This document shows, piece after piece, positions 1 to 7,047 of a stretch of 13,528 nt of DNA. This DNA comes from an uncultured bacterium (lineage in GTDB: Bacteria > Cyanobacteriota > Vampirovibrionia > Gastranaerophilales > Gastranaerophilaceae), in the NCBI GenBank assembly GCA_948742005.1, contig CAPYQR010000028.1:1-13528 (forward strand). The letters run 5' to 3'. Position 1 is the stretch's first letter. Each line of letters begins with the position of its first letter. The notes beneath the pieces are model-generated. The model was not told the DNA's origin and did no database searches. It saw only the letters and a list, made by a program, of their open reading frames with translations. A program made the position numbers and the translations under genes.

Positions 1-990
1 ACAATTTGTGCATGGATTCTGTGCTTTAGGTTCAATTGAAAAATCACTCAACATGTTTTTTGACTCGATAAACATTTTTGAATTCAATGCGTTTAATAAT
101 CCTATCTCGAAAACATTGACCTTGAAATCATTAGGATGAACAACATTGCAACAACCCAATAAAGTTCCGTCAAAATCTATACAGGGAGATTGAAACATCA
201 TATAACAGGCAGTGCAAGGTTTTCTTGACTTTTTTTTCTCAATTTGCTTTTCAACCATATTTTTATTTTTAAGAGGGGAATATCCAGGGCTGAAGTTTTG
301 TTTAAAAGTTATATCCATATTTAATTCCAAAGCTTTTTTCTTGGCAAGTTCGATTTCATGTTCATTGTGGCCGAAAGGAATGAATTGCCAGGTTAGAATT
401 GGAAATTGGGAATTGTATTTTTTTTTGAAATAGTTAATTTTTTTAATATTTTCAATAACTGTGTTGAAGTCTCCGCCTTGTCGGTAGATTGAATAAGTTT
501 TGGGAGTTGCGCCGTCGATTGAAATGTATAAATTTGAAAATTTGTATTTAACCAGATTTTCTAATGTTTTTTTGTTTACGGTGTTTAAATTTACTCCGCC
601 TTTTGCCCCGAGGCTAATTTTCTTTTTAAATCCATACTCAATAATTTCATCCAGTTCAGGATTTAAAAATATTTCTCCGTGGTTTGATAATTCTATTCTT
701 TCAAAATTATTATCATCAACAAAATTTCTAAAATCTTTAAATTTTAAATATCCTAACTTTTTATTTGTTTTTTCGCCCGGTATATTGCCCACGGGACATT
801 CAGGGCAATGCAGCTGGCAAAGTGAACAGGCTTCTAAAAATATTTTTTTGGGAAGCTGAACTTTGGCTTTATAAATAAAATTATTTTTATATTTTCCACT
901 CTTGTCTTTAAATAAAAAGTTGCATCCTGAAAGCAAACTTCCTGCACAGCCTAACAATATTGAATTTTTTATAAACTTTCTTCTTTGCAT
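1..990 (-). CDS. Radical SAM/SPASM protein with Tat-lipoprotein-like leader, copy 2 (3' end cut by window edge)
   Basis: Open for 330 codons from ATG at 990 to the left edge, with no stop in the window, so the C-terminus is missing. Residues 1-23 read as a twin-arginine signal (RRKFIK at 3-8), a short hydrophobic stretch and a canonical lipobox LSGC with Cys23. The radical SAM cluster motif CxxxCxxC is C58, C62, C65, with an extra Cys at 55. Other family marks are GEIFLNPE (105-112) and SIDG (157-160). A SPASM-like cysteine set follows (259, 262, 270, 280, 281, 327, 330). It starts 21 bases after the stop of the upstream paralogue and is probably in the same operon. The two proteins are very similar throughout the core. 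Members of this family normally bind one S-adenosylmethionine-cleaving 4Fe-4S cluster plus auxiliary clusters and often modify peptides or proteins. The substrate is unknown and no precursor peptide is evident nearby. Confidence 0.85.
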   Translation of the reverse strand, partial: MQRRKFIKNSILLGCAGSLLSGCNFLFKDKSGKYKNNFIYKAKVQLPKKIFLEACSLCQLHCPECPVGNIPGEKTNKKLGYLKFKDFRNFVDDNNFERIELSNHGEIFLNPELDEIIEYGFKKKISLGAKGGVNLNTVNKKTLENLVKYKFSNLYISIDGATPKTYSIYRQGGDFNTVIENIKKINYFKKKYNSQFPILTWQFIPFGHNEHEIELAKKKALELNMDITFKQNFSPGYSPLKNKNMVEKQIEKKKSRKPCTACYMMFQSPCIDFDGTLLGCCNVVHPNDFKVNVFEIGLLNALNSKMFIESKNMLSDFSIEPKAQNPCTNC

Positions 991-1011
991 TTTCTCATCA
1001 AAACCCAAAAA

Positions 1012-2145
1012 CTACAAAATTAACTGCTTGTTATCTTTACGCATAGATTTATACTTGTTGCAATTAGTGCAAACTACTCCTTTTTTCGGTTCAACTGTAA
1101 AATCAGTAAGCATTTTTTTTGCATAAATATAATCGGGAGAATTTAACGCTTCCAAAAAACCTTGTTCAAAAACATTGCAATTAAATTTATTATTACAACA
1201 CACGAGTCCTTTTGTTTCCAAATAATTATGACACAGCAAATCCCCATTATAATCAATTTGTAATTGTTCAAATATTCTCATGCATTTATTTTTTTTCAAC
1301 CTAATATCGACATATTTTGCATATTCTTTTTCATCAATAATACCATCAGTTAATTCTTTTACTCTTTTAGGATTTTTCAAAGGAGAATAATCAGAATCAT
1401 AATTTTCTGTATATTTAATTTCCATATCCAATTCTTCTGCTTTTTTCTTTGCAAGTTCGATTTCATGTTCATTATGACCAAAAGGAATAAATTGCCATTT
1501 TAACATTGGGAATTGAGTCTTGTACTGTTTTTTAAATTTATTAATTATTTTAATATTATTAATAACCGTATCAAAATCCCCGCCTCTGCGATAAATTTTG
1601 TATGTTTCAGGAGTTGCACCATCAATTGAAACTTTCATTTCCCAAAAACCATATTTTACCAAATTTTCAAGGGTTTTTTCAGACACCGTATTAAGATTAA
1701 CGCCTGTTGCTGCGGTTAATTTTACTCTTTTATTATAAGCATACTCAATAATTTCATCCAACTCCGGGTTTAAAAATATTTCGCCCCTGTGAGAAAGTTC
1801 AATTCTGTCAAATTCATTATCGTCAACTAATTTTTTAAAATTTTCAAACTTTAGATATCCAAGCCAATCTTTTGGGGCATTTTTTTCAAGTGAGCGAACA
1901 TAACAAGCAGGGCAATCAAGCTGGCACAAAGAACAAGCTTCAAGGCTAATAGATTTTGGCAAATCTTTTTTAGATTTATAATAAAATTTTTCGTTTTTTA
2001 AATTATTTAAAAAGCTTTCAGGTAAATCAATGCTTTGCTTATTTTGCGAGTTTGAATTTGAAATAAAAAAATTTTGACATCCTGAATTCAAAGCAGTAAT
2101 ACAGGTTATACAAGAAGCAGTTTTCAAAAAATCACGTCTTAACAT
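1012..2145 (-). CDS. Radical SAM/SPASM protein with Tat-lipoprotein-like leader, copy 1
   Basis: This is a complete 377-residue protein. The N-terminus has RRDFLK at 3-8, an excellent match to the twin-arginine consensus, and then LNSGC ending in Cys23, a lipobox-like site. The radical SAM motif CxxxCxxC is C74, C78, C81 (extra Cys at 71), followed by GEIFLNPE (121-128) and SIDG (173-176). The C-terminal cysteines at 288, 305, 316, 317, 323, 359 and 362 suit a SPASM/auxiliary-cluster domain. The ATG at 2145 is supported by AAGGA about 9 bases upstream and a TATAAT box further up. It heads a two-gene operon with its paralogue. Radical SAM enzymes normally work in the cytosol with a low-potential electron donor, so an export or membrane-anchor leader is odd. 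The family call is firm; substrate and location are open. Confidence 0.88.
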   Translation of the reverse strand: MLRRDFLKTASCITCITALNSGCQNFFISNSNSQNKQSIDLPESFLNNLKNEKFYYKSKKDLPKSISLEACSLCQLDCPACYVRSLEKNAPKDWLGYLKFENFKKLVDDNEFDRIELSHRGEIFLNPELDEIIEYAYNKRVKLTAATGVNLNTVSEKTLENLVKYGFWEMKVSIDGATPETYKIYRRGGDFDTVINNIKIINKFKKQYKTQFPMLKWQFIPFGHNEHEIELAKKKAEELDMEIKYTENYDSDYSPLKNPKRVKELTDGIIDEKEYAKYVDIRLKKNKCMRIFEQLQIDYNGDLLCHNYLETKGLVCCNNKFNCNVFEQGFLEALNSPDYIYAKKMLTDFTVEPKKGVVCTNCNKYKSMRKDNKQLIL

Positions 2146-2169
2146 TTAAAACAGTTCCTTTATATGAAA

Positions 2170-2175
2170 ATTATA
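2170..2175 (-). promoter_or_regulatory. Probable -10 box of the radical SAM operon
   Basis: A perfect TATAAT on the minus strand, within the context TGTTATAAT, lies 24 bases before the start codon at 2145. The -35 position shows only a weak match. An AAGGA ribosome binding site sits between it and the ATG (2155-2159). The box lies in the only gap between the operon and the upstream gene fragment. Confidence 0.5.
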
Positions 2176-2207
2176 ACACAAACTTGTTACTTTATTTGCA
2201 TTTATAA

Positions 2208-2486
2208 TTATTTATAAGTTGGCAATTGTGAAACATTTATAGGATGATTATGCCTTACAATATCTTTATAATTTATACATTCACTGCAAAGAATTCCCGG
2301 TAAGGGCGGTGTAGATAAATCAGTAATCATGTGTTTTGCATAAATATATTTTGGCGAATTCAAAGCCTCAAGCAGTCCTTTTTTGAAAACATTTTCTTTA
2401 AAATTATCATATTGTATTAAACAACATCCAAGAAGATTTCCTTTATGATCAATTTGAGGAGTATTAAAAAGCATTTTGCAAGCAGA
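2208..2486 (-). pseudogene. 3' fragment of a third radical SAM/SPASM paralogue
   Basis: The frame reads SACKMLFNTPQIDHKGNLLGCC and onward. This matches the SPASM-like C-terminal part of the two downstream paralogues, including the GCC cysteine pair, the block KKGLLEALNSPKYIYAKHM and the final CSEC. No CxxxCxxC radical SAM core is present. Recognisable homology begins within a few bases of the clpB stop codon at 2489. The only ATG (2474) has no ribosome binding site and would give an 88-residue cap-less domain. It therefore looks like the remnant of a deletion or unequal recombination that removed the front of a third copy. A stand-alone SPASM-like protein is possible but less likely. Confidence 0.75.
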
Positions 2487-2488
2487 GT

Positions 2489-5020
2489 TTATTTGTTTTC
2501 TTTATATTTCCCCTGTAAAAGCTTTTTAGACAAAGGATTTTCAATCAATTGCCTGATTGTTCGCTTCAATGGTCTTGCGCCATACATCGGGTTATATCCT
2601 TGAAGCGCAAGATGTTCTTTTGCTTCTTGAGAAATTTCAAGGGAAATTTTATGTTCATCAAGCAAATTTTTCAAATATTCCATCTGAATATCAACAATTT
2701 TTGATAAATCATCCAAAGTCAACGCATTAAAGAAAATCGTTTCATCAATCCTGTTTAAAAATTCTGGACGGAAATGTTCCCTTAATTTTTGCGTAATTTC
2801 TTCTTTTAACTGCTCTTTATTGGAATTTCCCATCATCCCTTTAAGCGCATTATCCAATATCAAATTTGAACCGATGTTTGATGTCATTATTATTATCGTA
2901 TTTTTAAAATCGACCGTTTTTCCCTTAGAATCAGTCAATCTGCCATCATCAAAAATTTGCAGCATTAAATTGAAAACATCAGGATGCGCCTTTTCGATTT
3001 CATCAAATAAAATAACGCTGTATGGCTTTCTTCTGACGGCTTCGGTTAATTGTCCGCCCTCATCATATCCGACATACCCGGGAGGCGCTCCGATTAGCCT
3101 TGCGGTTGAAAATTTTTCCATGTATTCTGACATATCGATTCTGATTAAACTATCCTCATCTAGAAACATAAATTTCGCAAGTGCCTTGGCAAGTTCTGTT
3201 TTGCCGACGCCCGTCGGGCCGAGGAATAAAAACGTTCCAATCGGGCGCTTCGGGTCGGATAAACCGCTTCGAGCGCGCCTTATGGCATCTGAAATCGTAT
3301 CAACGGCTTCATCTTGCCCGATAACCTGTGAATGGAGCGTATTTTCCATATCCAAAAGTTTTTTGCTTTCTTTTTCAACAAGCTTTGAAACAGGAACACC
3401 TGTCCATTTTGAAATAATCTGCGCGATGTCGTTTTCATCGATTTCTTCTTTTAAAAGCGTGTTTTTATGCTCTTCATTTTTGCAATTTTTCAATTGTTCT
3501 TCAAGCTCGGGCAGTTTTCCGTATTGCAATTTAGCCGCAAGCTCAAGATTATATTCCCTTTGCGCCTTTTCAATTTCGTGTTTTGTTTGCTCAATTTCGC
3601 TCTTAATTTCAACTTCACCTTTAATCGAAGATTTTTCTTTTTCCCATTGAGTTTTCAAAACTTTCGATTTTTCCTCGATTTCATCAAGCATTTGCTGAAC
3701 TTTTTTGATTTTTTCTTCATCATTATCATCTTTCAAAGATTGCAATTCGATTTGAAGCTGAAGTTTCTGACGTTCGAGTTTATCAAGTTCTTCAGGCATT
3801 GAATCAATCTCGATTCTAACTGCGCTCGATGCTTCATCGACTAAATCAATCGCTTTATCGGGCAAAAATCTATCAGGGATATATCGGTGGGATAATTTTG
3901 CCGCAGCAACAAGCGCTGAATCCTTGATTCTTATTCCATGGTGGACTTCATATTTATCTTTTAACCCTCTTAAAATCGAAATTGTATCTTCAACCGAGGG
4001 TTCTTCAACAAGAATCGGCTGAAAACGCCTTTCGAGCGCAGGATCTTTTTCAATATATTTTCGATATTCATTAATCGTTGTAGCGCCCAAGGTTCTTATC
4101 GCGCCGCGTGCTAAAAGCGGTTTTAAAAGGTTTCCGGCATCCCCTGTTCCCTCAGCTCCGCCTGCACCGATTATTGTATGGATTTCATCAATGAACATGA
4201 TAATTTCGCCATCGGATTTTTCGACTTCTTTTAAAACTTTTTTCAATCTTTCTTCAAATTCGCCCCTGTATTTTGCGCCCGCAATCAATGCGCCCATATC
4301 AAGCGAAATTAAGGTCGTATCTTTTAAGCTTTCAGGAACATCGCCTCTGATTATCCTTTGCGCTAAACCCTCGACGATTGCCGTTTTTCCGACGCCCGCT
4401 TCGCCGATTAAACAGGGGTTATTTTTTGTTCTGCGATTTAGAACCTGAATAATTCTTCTAATTTCCTCATCCCGCCCGATAACAGGGTCTAATTTCCCCT
4501 CACGAGCGAGTTTTGTTAAATCTGTTGAAAATTTTTCAATAATTTTATAATCTTCATCTGCATTTTTAGAATCCACTTTTTTGCCTCCTCTGATATTTTT
4601 CATGGCATTTAAAATATTATCCTTTTTAATATCAAATTTGTTAATTATCCTTTTTGTCTCATTATCGTCAATTTCAGCGAGCGCAAGAAAAAGATGTTCG
4701 ATTGAAATAAATTTATCTTTTAAATTTTTCGCTTCTTCTTTTGCTTTTTCAAAAAGAATCAGAGAATTTTTTGAAAAATAGATTTTATCGGTCGGCTCTT
4801 GCGTTTTTGGAAGAGAATTGAGGATATTTTTAACATCTTGATTAAATAAATTAGAATTTAACTTTAATTCCTCCAAAAGCAAATTAACCGTTTCAATATC
4901 CGAATTTGTCATCGCAGCAAGGATATGAATCGGCTCGATTAAAGTGTTGTGGTTTTCAAGAGCTAAATTTTGCGCTTCGTAAATCAGTTGTTTTGTTGAA
5001 TCTGTAAAATTATCAAACAT
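2489..5020 (-). CDS. clpB: ATP-dependent disaggregase ClpB (Hsp100)
   Basis: The 843-residue protein is a AAA+ unfoldase that, with DnaK in the cytosol, extracts polypeptides from aggregates. The N-terminal Clp repeat domain covers about 1-145. NBD1 has Walker A GEAGVGKT (206-213), Walker [10 protein letters not shown] (273-281), pore-loop KYRGE (250-254) and the arginine finger region ALERRFQP (328-335). The coiled-coil middle domain spans about 410-525, its length pointing to ClpB rather than ClpC. NBD2 has GPTGVGKT (601-608), VILFDEIE (669-676), pore-loop GYVGYDEGG (648-656) and sensor-2 GARPLKR (814-820). The start has AAGG about 10 bases upstream. No CIRCE operator was seen. The protein ends at KYKENK, whereas family members usually continue about 15-20 residues past this point; the missing tail coincides with the junction to the radical SAM fragment. 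The gene is divergent from an XRE regulator and its 43-bp element. Confidence 0.97.
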   Translation of the reverse strand: MFDNFTDSTKQLIYEAQNLALENHNTLIEPIHILAAMTNSDIETVNLLLEELKLNSNLFNQDVKNILNSLPKTQEPTDKIYFSKNSLILFEKAKEEAKNLKDKFISIEHLFLALAEIDDNETKRIINKFDIKKDNILNAMKNIRGGKKVDSKNADEDYKIIEKFSTDLTKLAREGKLDPVIGRDEEIRRIIQVLNRRTKNNPCLIGEAGVGKTAIVEGLAQRIIRGDVPESLKDTTLISLDMGALIAGAKYRGEFEERLKKVLKEVEKSDGEIIMFIDEIHTIIGAGGAEGTGDAGNLLKPLLARGAIRTLGATTINEYRKYIEKDPALERRFQPILVEEPSVEDTISILRGLKDKYEVHHGIRIKDSALVAAAKLSHRYIPDRFLPDKAIDLVDEASSAVRIEIDSMPEELDKLERQKLQLQIELQSLKDDNDEEKIKKVQQMLDEIEEKSKVLKTQWEKEKSSIKGEVEIKSEIEQTKHEIEKAQREYNLELAAKLQYGKLPELEEQLKNCKNEEHKNTLLKEEIDENDIAQIISKWTGVPVSKLVEKESKKLLDMENTLHSQVIGQDEAVDTISDAIRRARSGLSDPKRPIGTFLFLGPTGVGKTELAKALAKFMFLDEDSLIRIDMSEYMEKFSTARLIGAPPGYVGYDEGGQLTEAVRRKPYSVILFDEIEKAHPDVFNLMLQIFDDGRLTDSKGKTVDFKNTIIIMTSNIGSNLILDNALKGMMGNSNKEQLKEEITQKLREHFRPEFLNRIDETIFFNALTLDDLSKIVDIQMEYLKNLLDEHKISLEISQEAKEHLALQGYNPMYGARPLKRTIRQLIENPLSKKLLQGKYKENK

Positions 5021-5119
5021 AAAAACATACCTTTTTTCTATATTTTTATTTTAAAGGGGTTTTTTGAAAAGTTGCGAAAAATTAATAATGTTTTAATTAT
5101 TTGGTTTTATTTTTTGGTT

Positions 5120-5162
5120 TTGTCCGTGTGGCGGTTTGTGAAATTGTCGTTATGGCGGACAA
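5120..5162. promoter_or_regulatory. Inverted-repeat operator-like element, copy 1
   Basis: The 43-bp element opens with TTGTCC and closes with GGACAA, with internal TTGTC and GGCGG half-sites. A second copy of identical length lies at 5709-5751, differing at 5 of 43 positions. Each copy ends 7 bases before the ATG of an XRE-family gene. This copy lies in the clpB/XRE divergent gap, so it could influence both genes. Binding by the adjacent XRE protein is inferred from position and symmetry. Confidence 0.65.
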
Positions 5163-5169
5163 TTATTAA

Positions 5170-5382
5170 ATGGACAAGGAATTGATAGGAAAATTTGCAA
5201 AACGCGTTAAGGAATTGCGTAAACAAAAAGGTTTTACGCAAGATGAATTTTCGCACAGGGCAAATATTTACCGTTCAACTCTGGGAAATATTGAAACGGC
5301 GAAAAATGACATTACGCTTTCAAAAATTAACCAAATTGCAAAAGCTTTTGAAATTTCCCTATCTGAATTATTGAATTTTTAA
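5170..5382 (+). CDS. XRE-family helix-turn-helix regulator, copy 1
   Basis: This 70-residue protein is almost entirely one Cro/CI-type helix-turn-helix (about 9-66). Its hallmarks are RVKELRKQKGFTQDEF, the recognition-helix region RSTLGNIE and a terminal AFEISLSELLNF. It has no partner or sensing domain, so it resembles a minimal phage- or plasmid-type autorepressor. It is 38/70 identical to the second copy at 5759. The start follows the 43-bp element closely, and only a weak GGA is upstream, so initiation may be near-leaderless. The stop abuts the convergent HAD pseudogene with no gap. The role is probably autoregulation through the element; other targets, such as the divergent clpB, are speculative. 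Confidence 0.9.
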   Translation: MDKELIGKFAKRVKELRKQKGFTQDEFSHRANIYRSTLGNIETAKNDITLSKINQIAKAFEISLSELLNF

Positions 5383-5731
5383 TTATTTTTTCCAATGAGG
5401 TTTAAATTCCTTTATTTTTTTATAAGCTTTATCAAAATCCCCGTCAAAATTTATTGCCCTGTCATCAAGAATTATACTTGCGTTCGGTATTTTTTCGTTT
5501 GTTATATTTTCTATAAATTCCTCTAAATTATTTTCTTCAAGCCATTTGCGGGTCGCTTCAAATTCCTGGGAAGTGAAACTTTGATAATTTTTCAAGAAAA
5601 GCGCGGGTTTCTTTTCTTATCGGCGCAATTTTTTTCGGGTCGTATTTTCCACAATAATGATTCAAAACACCATCCAAATCTAACAGTATTAAGCTTTTAA
5701 AACGTTTTTTGTCCGTGTAGCGGTTTGTCAT
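5383..5731 (-). pseudogene. HAD-like phosphatase gene, frameshifted
   Basis: Two frames together make one HAD-like protein. The first, from an ATG at 5731, reads MTNRYTDKKRFKSLILLDLDGVLNHY, with motif I DLDGV, and runs to FLEKLSKF before a stop. The second frame supplies FTSQEFEATRKWLEENNLEEF and the motif IV region IILDDRAINFDGDF, ending FKPHWKK. The switch lies near 5568-5577. Total length (349) is not a multiple of three, consistent with a small deletion between KF and FTS, where relatives usually carry a few more residues. Motif order and length fit the short HAD proteins common in phages and accessory regions. The 3' part alone has a TTG-started frame from 5595 but lacks the nucleophile aspartate, so it should be inactive. 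A sequencing error is the main alternative. Confidence 0.75.
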
Positions 5732-5751
5732 ATTGTCATTATAGCGGACAA
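5709..5751. promoter_or_regulatory. Inverted-repeat operator-like element, copy 2
   Basis: This is the second copy of the element at 5120-5162, again 43 bp, TTGTCC to GGACAA, 88% identical and gap-free. It sits 7 bases before the XRE copy 2 start and overlaps the start codon and promoter of the divergent HAD pseudogene. It is more conserved than the proteins it precedes (54% identity), as expected of a site under binding selection. Confidence 0.68.
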
Positions 5752-5766
5752 TTATAAAATGAACAA
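5738..5766 (-). promoter_or_regulatory. Promoter of the HAD pseudogene inside operator copy 2
   Basis: On the minus strand, TTGTTC (5766-5761) and TATAAT (5743-5738) are separated by 17 bases. The predicted transcription start would be at about 5731, which is the A of the HAD ATG, suggesting a leaderless message. Overlap with the 43-bp element suggests repression by the XRE protein. In copy 1 the equivalent -10 is degraded to CATAAC. Confidence 0.5.
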
Positions 5767-5971
5767 GCCTTTGTTAAGAAAACTTGCTAAAAGGATTAAA
5801 GACCTGCGCGATGAAAAAGATTACACACAGGATGACTTAGCTGCGCTTGCAGATATTCCGCGCTCATCGCTTGGTAATATTGAAGCTGTTAACAATGATG
5901 TTACGGTTTCAAAGGTTAATAAAATTGCAGAGGCTTTTGAAATGTCTTTGTCTGATTTTTTTAAATTTTAA
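5759..5971 (+). CDS. XRE-family helix-turn-helix regulator, copy 2
   Basis: The 70-residue single-domain HTH protein has RIKDLRDEKDYTQDDL, then PRSSLGNIE and a final AFEMSLSDFFKF. It has the same length as copy 1 with no indels, so the pair came from duplication of a gene plus its operator. It lies 7 bases after the second 43-bp element and is followed by an intrinsic terminator, so it is probably monocistronic. It is divergent from the broken HAD gene and upstream of the zeta-like kinase remnant. XRE proteins are the usual antitoxins of zeta-type (PezAT) toxins, but this one lacks the C-terminal antitoxin domain and is separated by a terminator, so such a pairing is only a possibility. Confidence 0.9.
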   Translation: MNKPLLRKLAKRIKDLRDEKDYTQDDLAALADIPRSSLGNIEAVNNDVTVSKVNKIAEAFEMSLSDFFKF

Positions 5972-6001
5972 TTTATATTATTTTGATTGCACTTTTTTTT
6001 T

Positions 6002-6023
6002 AAAAAAGCTTTGAGCTTTTTTT
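6002..6023 (+). terminator. Intrinsic terminator after XRE copy 2
   Basis: AAAAAAGCT and AGCTTTTTT pair as a 9-bp stem around a TTG loop, followed by a further T and AT-rich sequence. It lies 30 bases after the XRE stop and would isolate that gene from the kinase remnant. Confidence 0.7.
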
Positions 6024-6074
6024 ATTTATCAAAAAACCTGCCTTTGTTAAAAAATCGCAGAGTTGAAAGAAAGG

Positions 6075-6080
6075 TATAAT
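6075..6080 (+). promoter_or_regulatory. Possible -10 box for the kinase pseudogene
   Basis: A perfect TATAAT lies 46 bases before the kinase ATG, just downstream of the preceding terminator. No convincing -35 is present at 16-18 bases upstream, so support rests on the hexamer and position. Confidence 0.35.
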
Positions 6081-6126
6081 TTGTAGTTCTTTTCTATCTA
6101 TCTATGATAAAATTAAAAAATGGAAA

Positions 6127-6738
6127 ATGACAAAAAAATTTATACATTATAGCAGGAGCAAACGGAAGCGGCAAAAGCACACTTGCAAGTGCATTTTTAA
6201 AAGCTAAAAATTTAGTGTTTTTAAATGCAGATGATATTGCAAAAGAGTTATGCCCCGATGATATTGAAAGTGCTAAAATCAAAGCAGGCAGAATATATCT
6301 TGAAAAATTTAATCAATATATTAAAAACAAATATCATTTGCAGTTGAAACAACTTTATCGGGTAAAACCCTTGAAAAATTAGTCAGAAAAGCAAAAGAGA
6401 GCGGCTACAAAATAGAACTTATCTATAGCTACTTAAATGATTTTAGCGATTGCATAAAAAGGGTAAAAACAAGAGTTTTAAACGGCGGTCATAATGTTGA
6501 AGAAGAAGAAATTACAAGAAGATATTATAGAAGTATCATTAATTTTTGGAAGTATAAAGATTTAGCAGATAAATGGTCATTATTTTATAACGGTGAAAAA
6601 TATTCTCCAACCCTTGTAGCCTATAAATTTCACATGTATTGTGATATAATAGATAAAGAAAAGTACAATCAATTTCTAAAAATAACAGAATTATCAAAAA
6701 TGCTTGAAAATTCAAAAGGGAATGAAAATGCAAAATAG
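6127..6738 (+). pseudogene. Zeta-toxin-like P-loop kinase, two frameshifts
   Basis: When the frames are joined the product is about 203 residues. It starts MTKK, continues LYIIAGANGSGKSTLA (Walker A), NADDIAKEL, FAVETTLSGKTLEKL, then TRVLNGGHNVEEEEITRRYY and a C-terminal helical tail. This order matches zeta-toxin-family kinases, whose studied members phosphorylate UDP-sugars. The first frameshift is in the A7T3 run at about 6132-6141 (one extra base). The second is near 6328-6331, where KNK-ISF requires one more A. The two cancel, so the 612-base span stays divisible by three. Everything between them, including Walker A, is read out of frame, so the gene as written is dead. Both events are at short homopolymers, so base-calling error must be considered. 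Confidence 0.8.
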
Positions 6739-6928
6739 CTCAAATGAATATGATTTATTGAATATTTTCACAAAAGCTGTTAATATTGCAAAAGCAAAAA
6801 ATCGATATACTTATGATGAAGAAATTAACGATGCAGCAAAACTTGAACTTTTAAAGCAAGTATTTCCGCAAAATAAAGATTTAATAAATATTCTAGCTTT
6901 TGCGAAAAATATCACAAATGCAAATTAG
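6728..6928 (+). CDS. Small unknown protein overlapping the kinase remnant
   Basis: This is a 66-residue, charged, probably helical protein of no family I recognise, beginning MQNSSNEYDLLNIF. The ATG at 6728 is preferred because AAGGG lies 7 bases upstream; the ATG at 6722 is too close to that site and a TTG at 6704 has none. It overlaps the last 11 bases of the kinase remnant, implying translational coupling to that gene when it was intact. It could be a partner or antidote of the kinase, or simply an accessory protein. It remains intact although the upstream gene is broken. Confidence 0.6.
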   Translation: MQNSSNEYDLLNIFTKAVNIAKAKNRYTYDEEINDAAKLELLKQVFPQNKDLINILAFAKNITNAN

Positions 6929-6931
6929 GCT

Positions 6932-6954
6932 AAAAAGAAATTTTTATCTTTTTT
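6932..6954 (+). terminator. Weak AT-rich terminator candidate
   Basis: AAAAAGA and TCTTTTT form a 7-bp stem with an 8-base loop and end in a T run, a few bases after the small gene's stop at 6928. The stem is nearly all A-T, so strength is doubtful. Confidence 0.35.
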
Positions 6955-7012
6955 GTAATTTATTTCATATAGTTTGATATTGTAATTAAAATATAAAACC
7001 AATTTACACTAT

Positions 7013-7041
7013 TTTACAATAACCCAAATACATGCTAAAAT
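7013..7041 (+). promoter_or_regulatory. Promoter of the structured RNA unit
   Basis: TTTACA (7013-7018) and TAAAAT (7036-7041) are spaced by 17 bases, and TGC directly before the -10 makes an extended -10. Transcription should start near 7048, just ahead of the first arm of the long-range stem. This is one of the best sigma-70-type promoters in the window. Confidence 0.65.
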
Positions 7042-7047
7042 ACACAA

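Noticed and set aside
2820..3650. Long plus-strand open frame opposite clpB (276 codons)
   Set aside because: It is antisense to the conserved NBD2 and middle domain of clpB, has no ribosome binding site and shows no recognisable domain; low stop frequency on that strand is a by-product of clpB codon use.
5021..5119. CIRCE/HrcA operator upstream of clpB
   Set aside because: No TTAGCACTC-N9-GAGTGCTAA-like repeat is present.
6094..6282. Minus-strand 62-codon open frame
   Set aside because: It is antisense to the clearly homologous zeta-like kinase remnant and has no ribosome binding site.
5170..6928. Complete toxin-antitoxin or defence operon
   Set aside because: The XRE genes are terminator-separated from the kinase, lack antitoxin domains, and both candidate effectors are frameshifted, so only remnants can be claimed.
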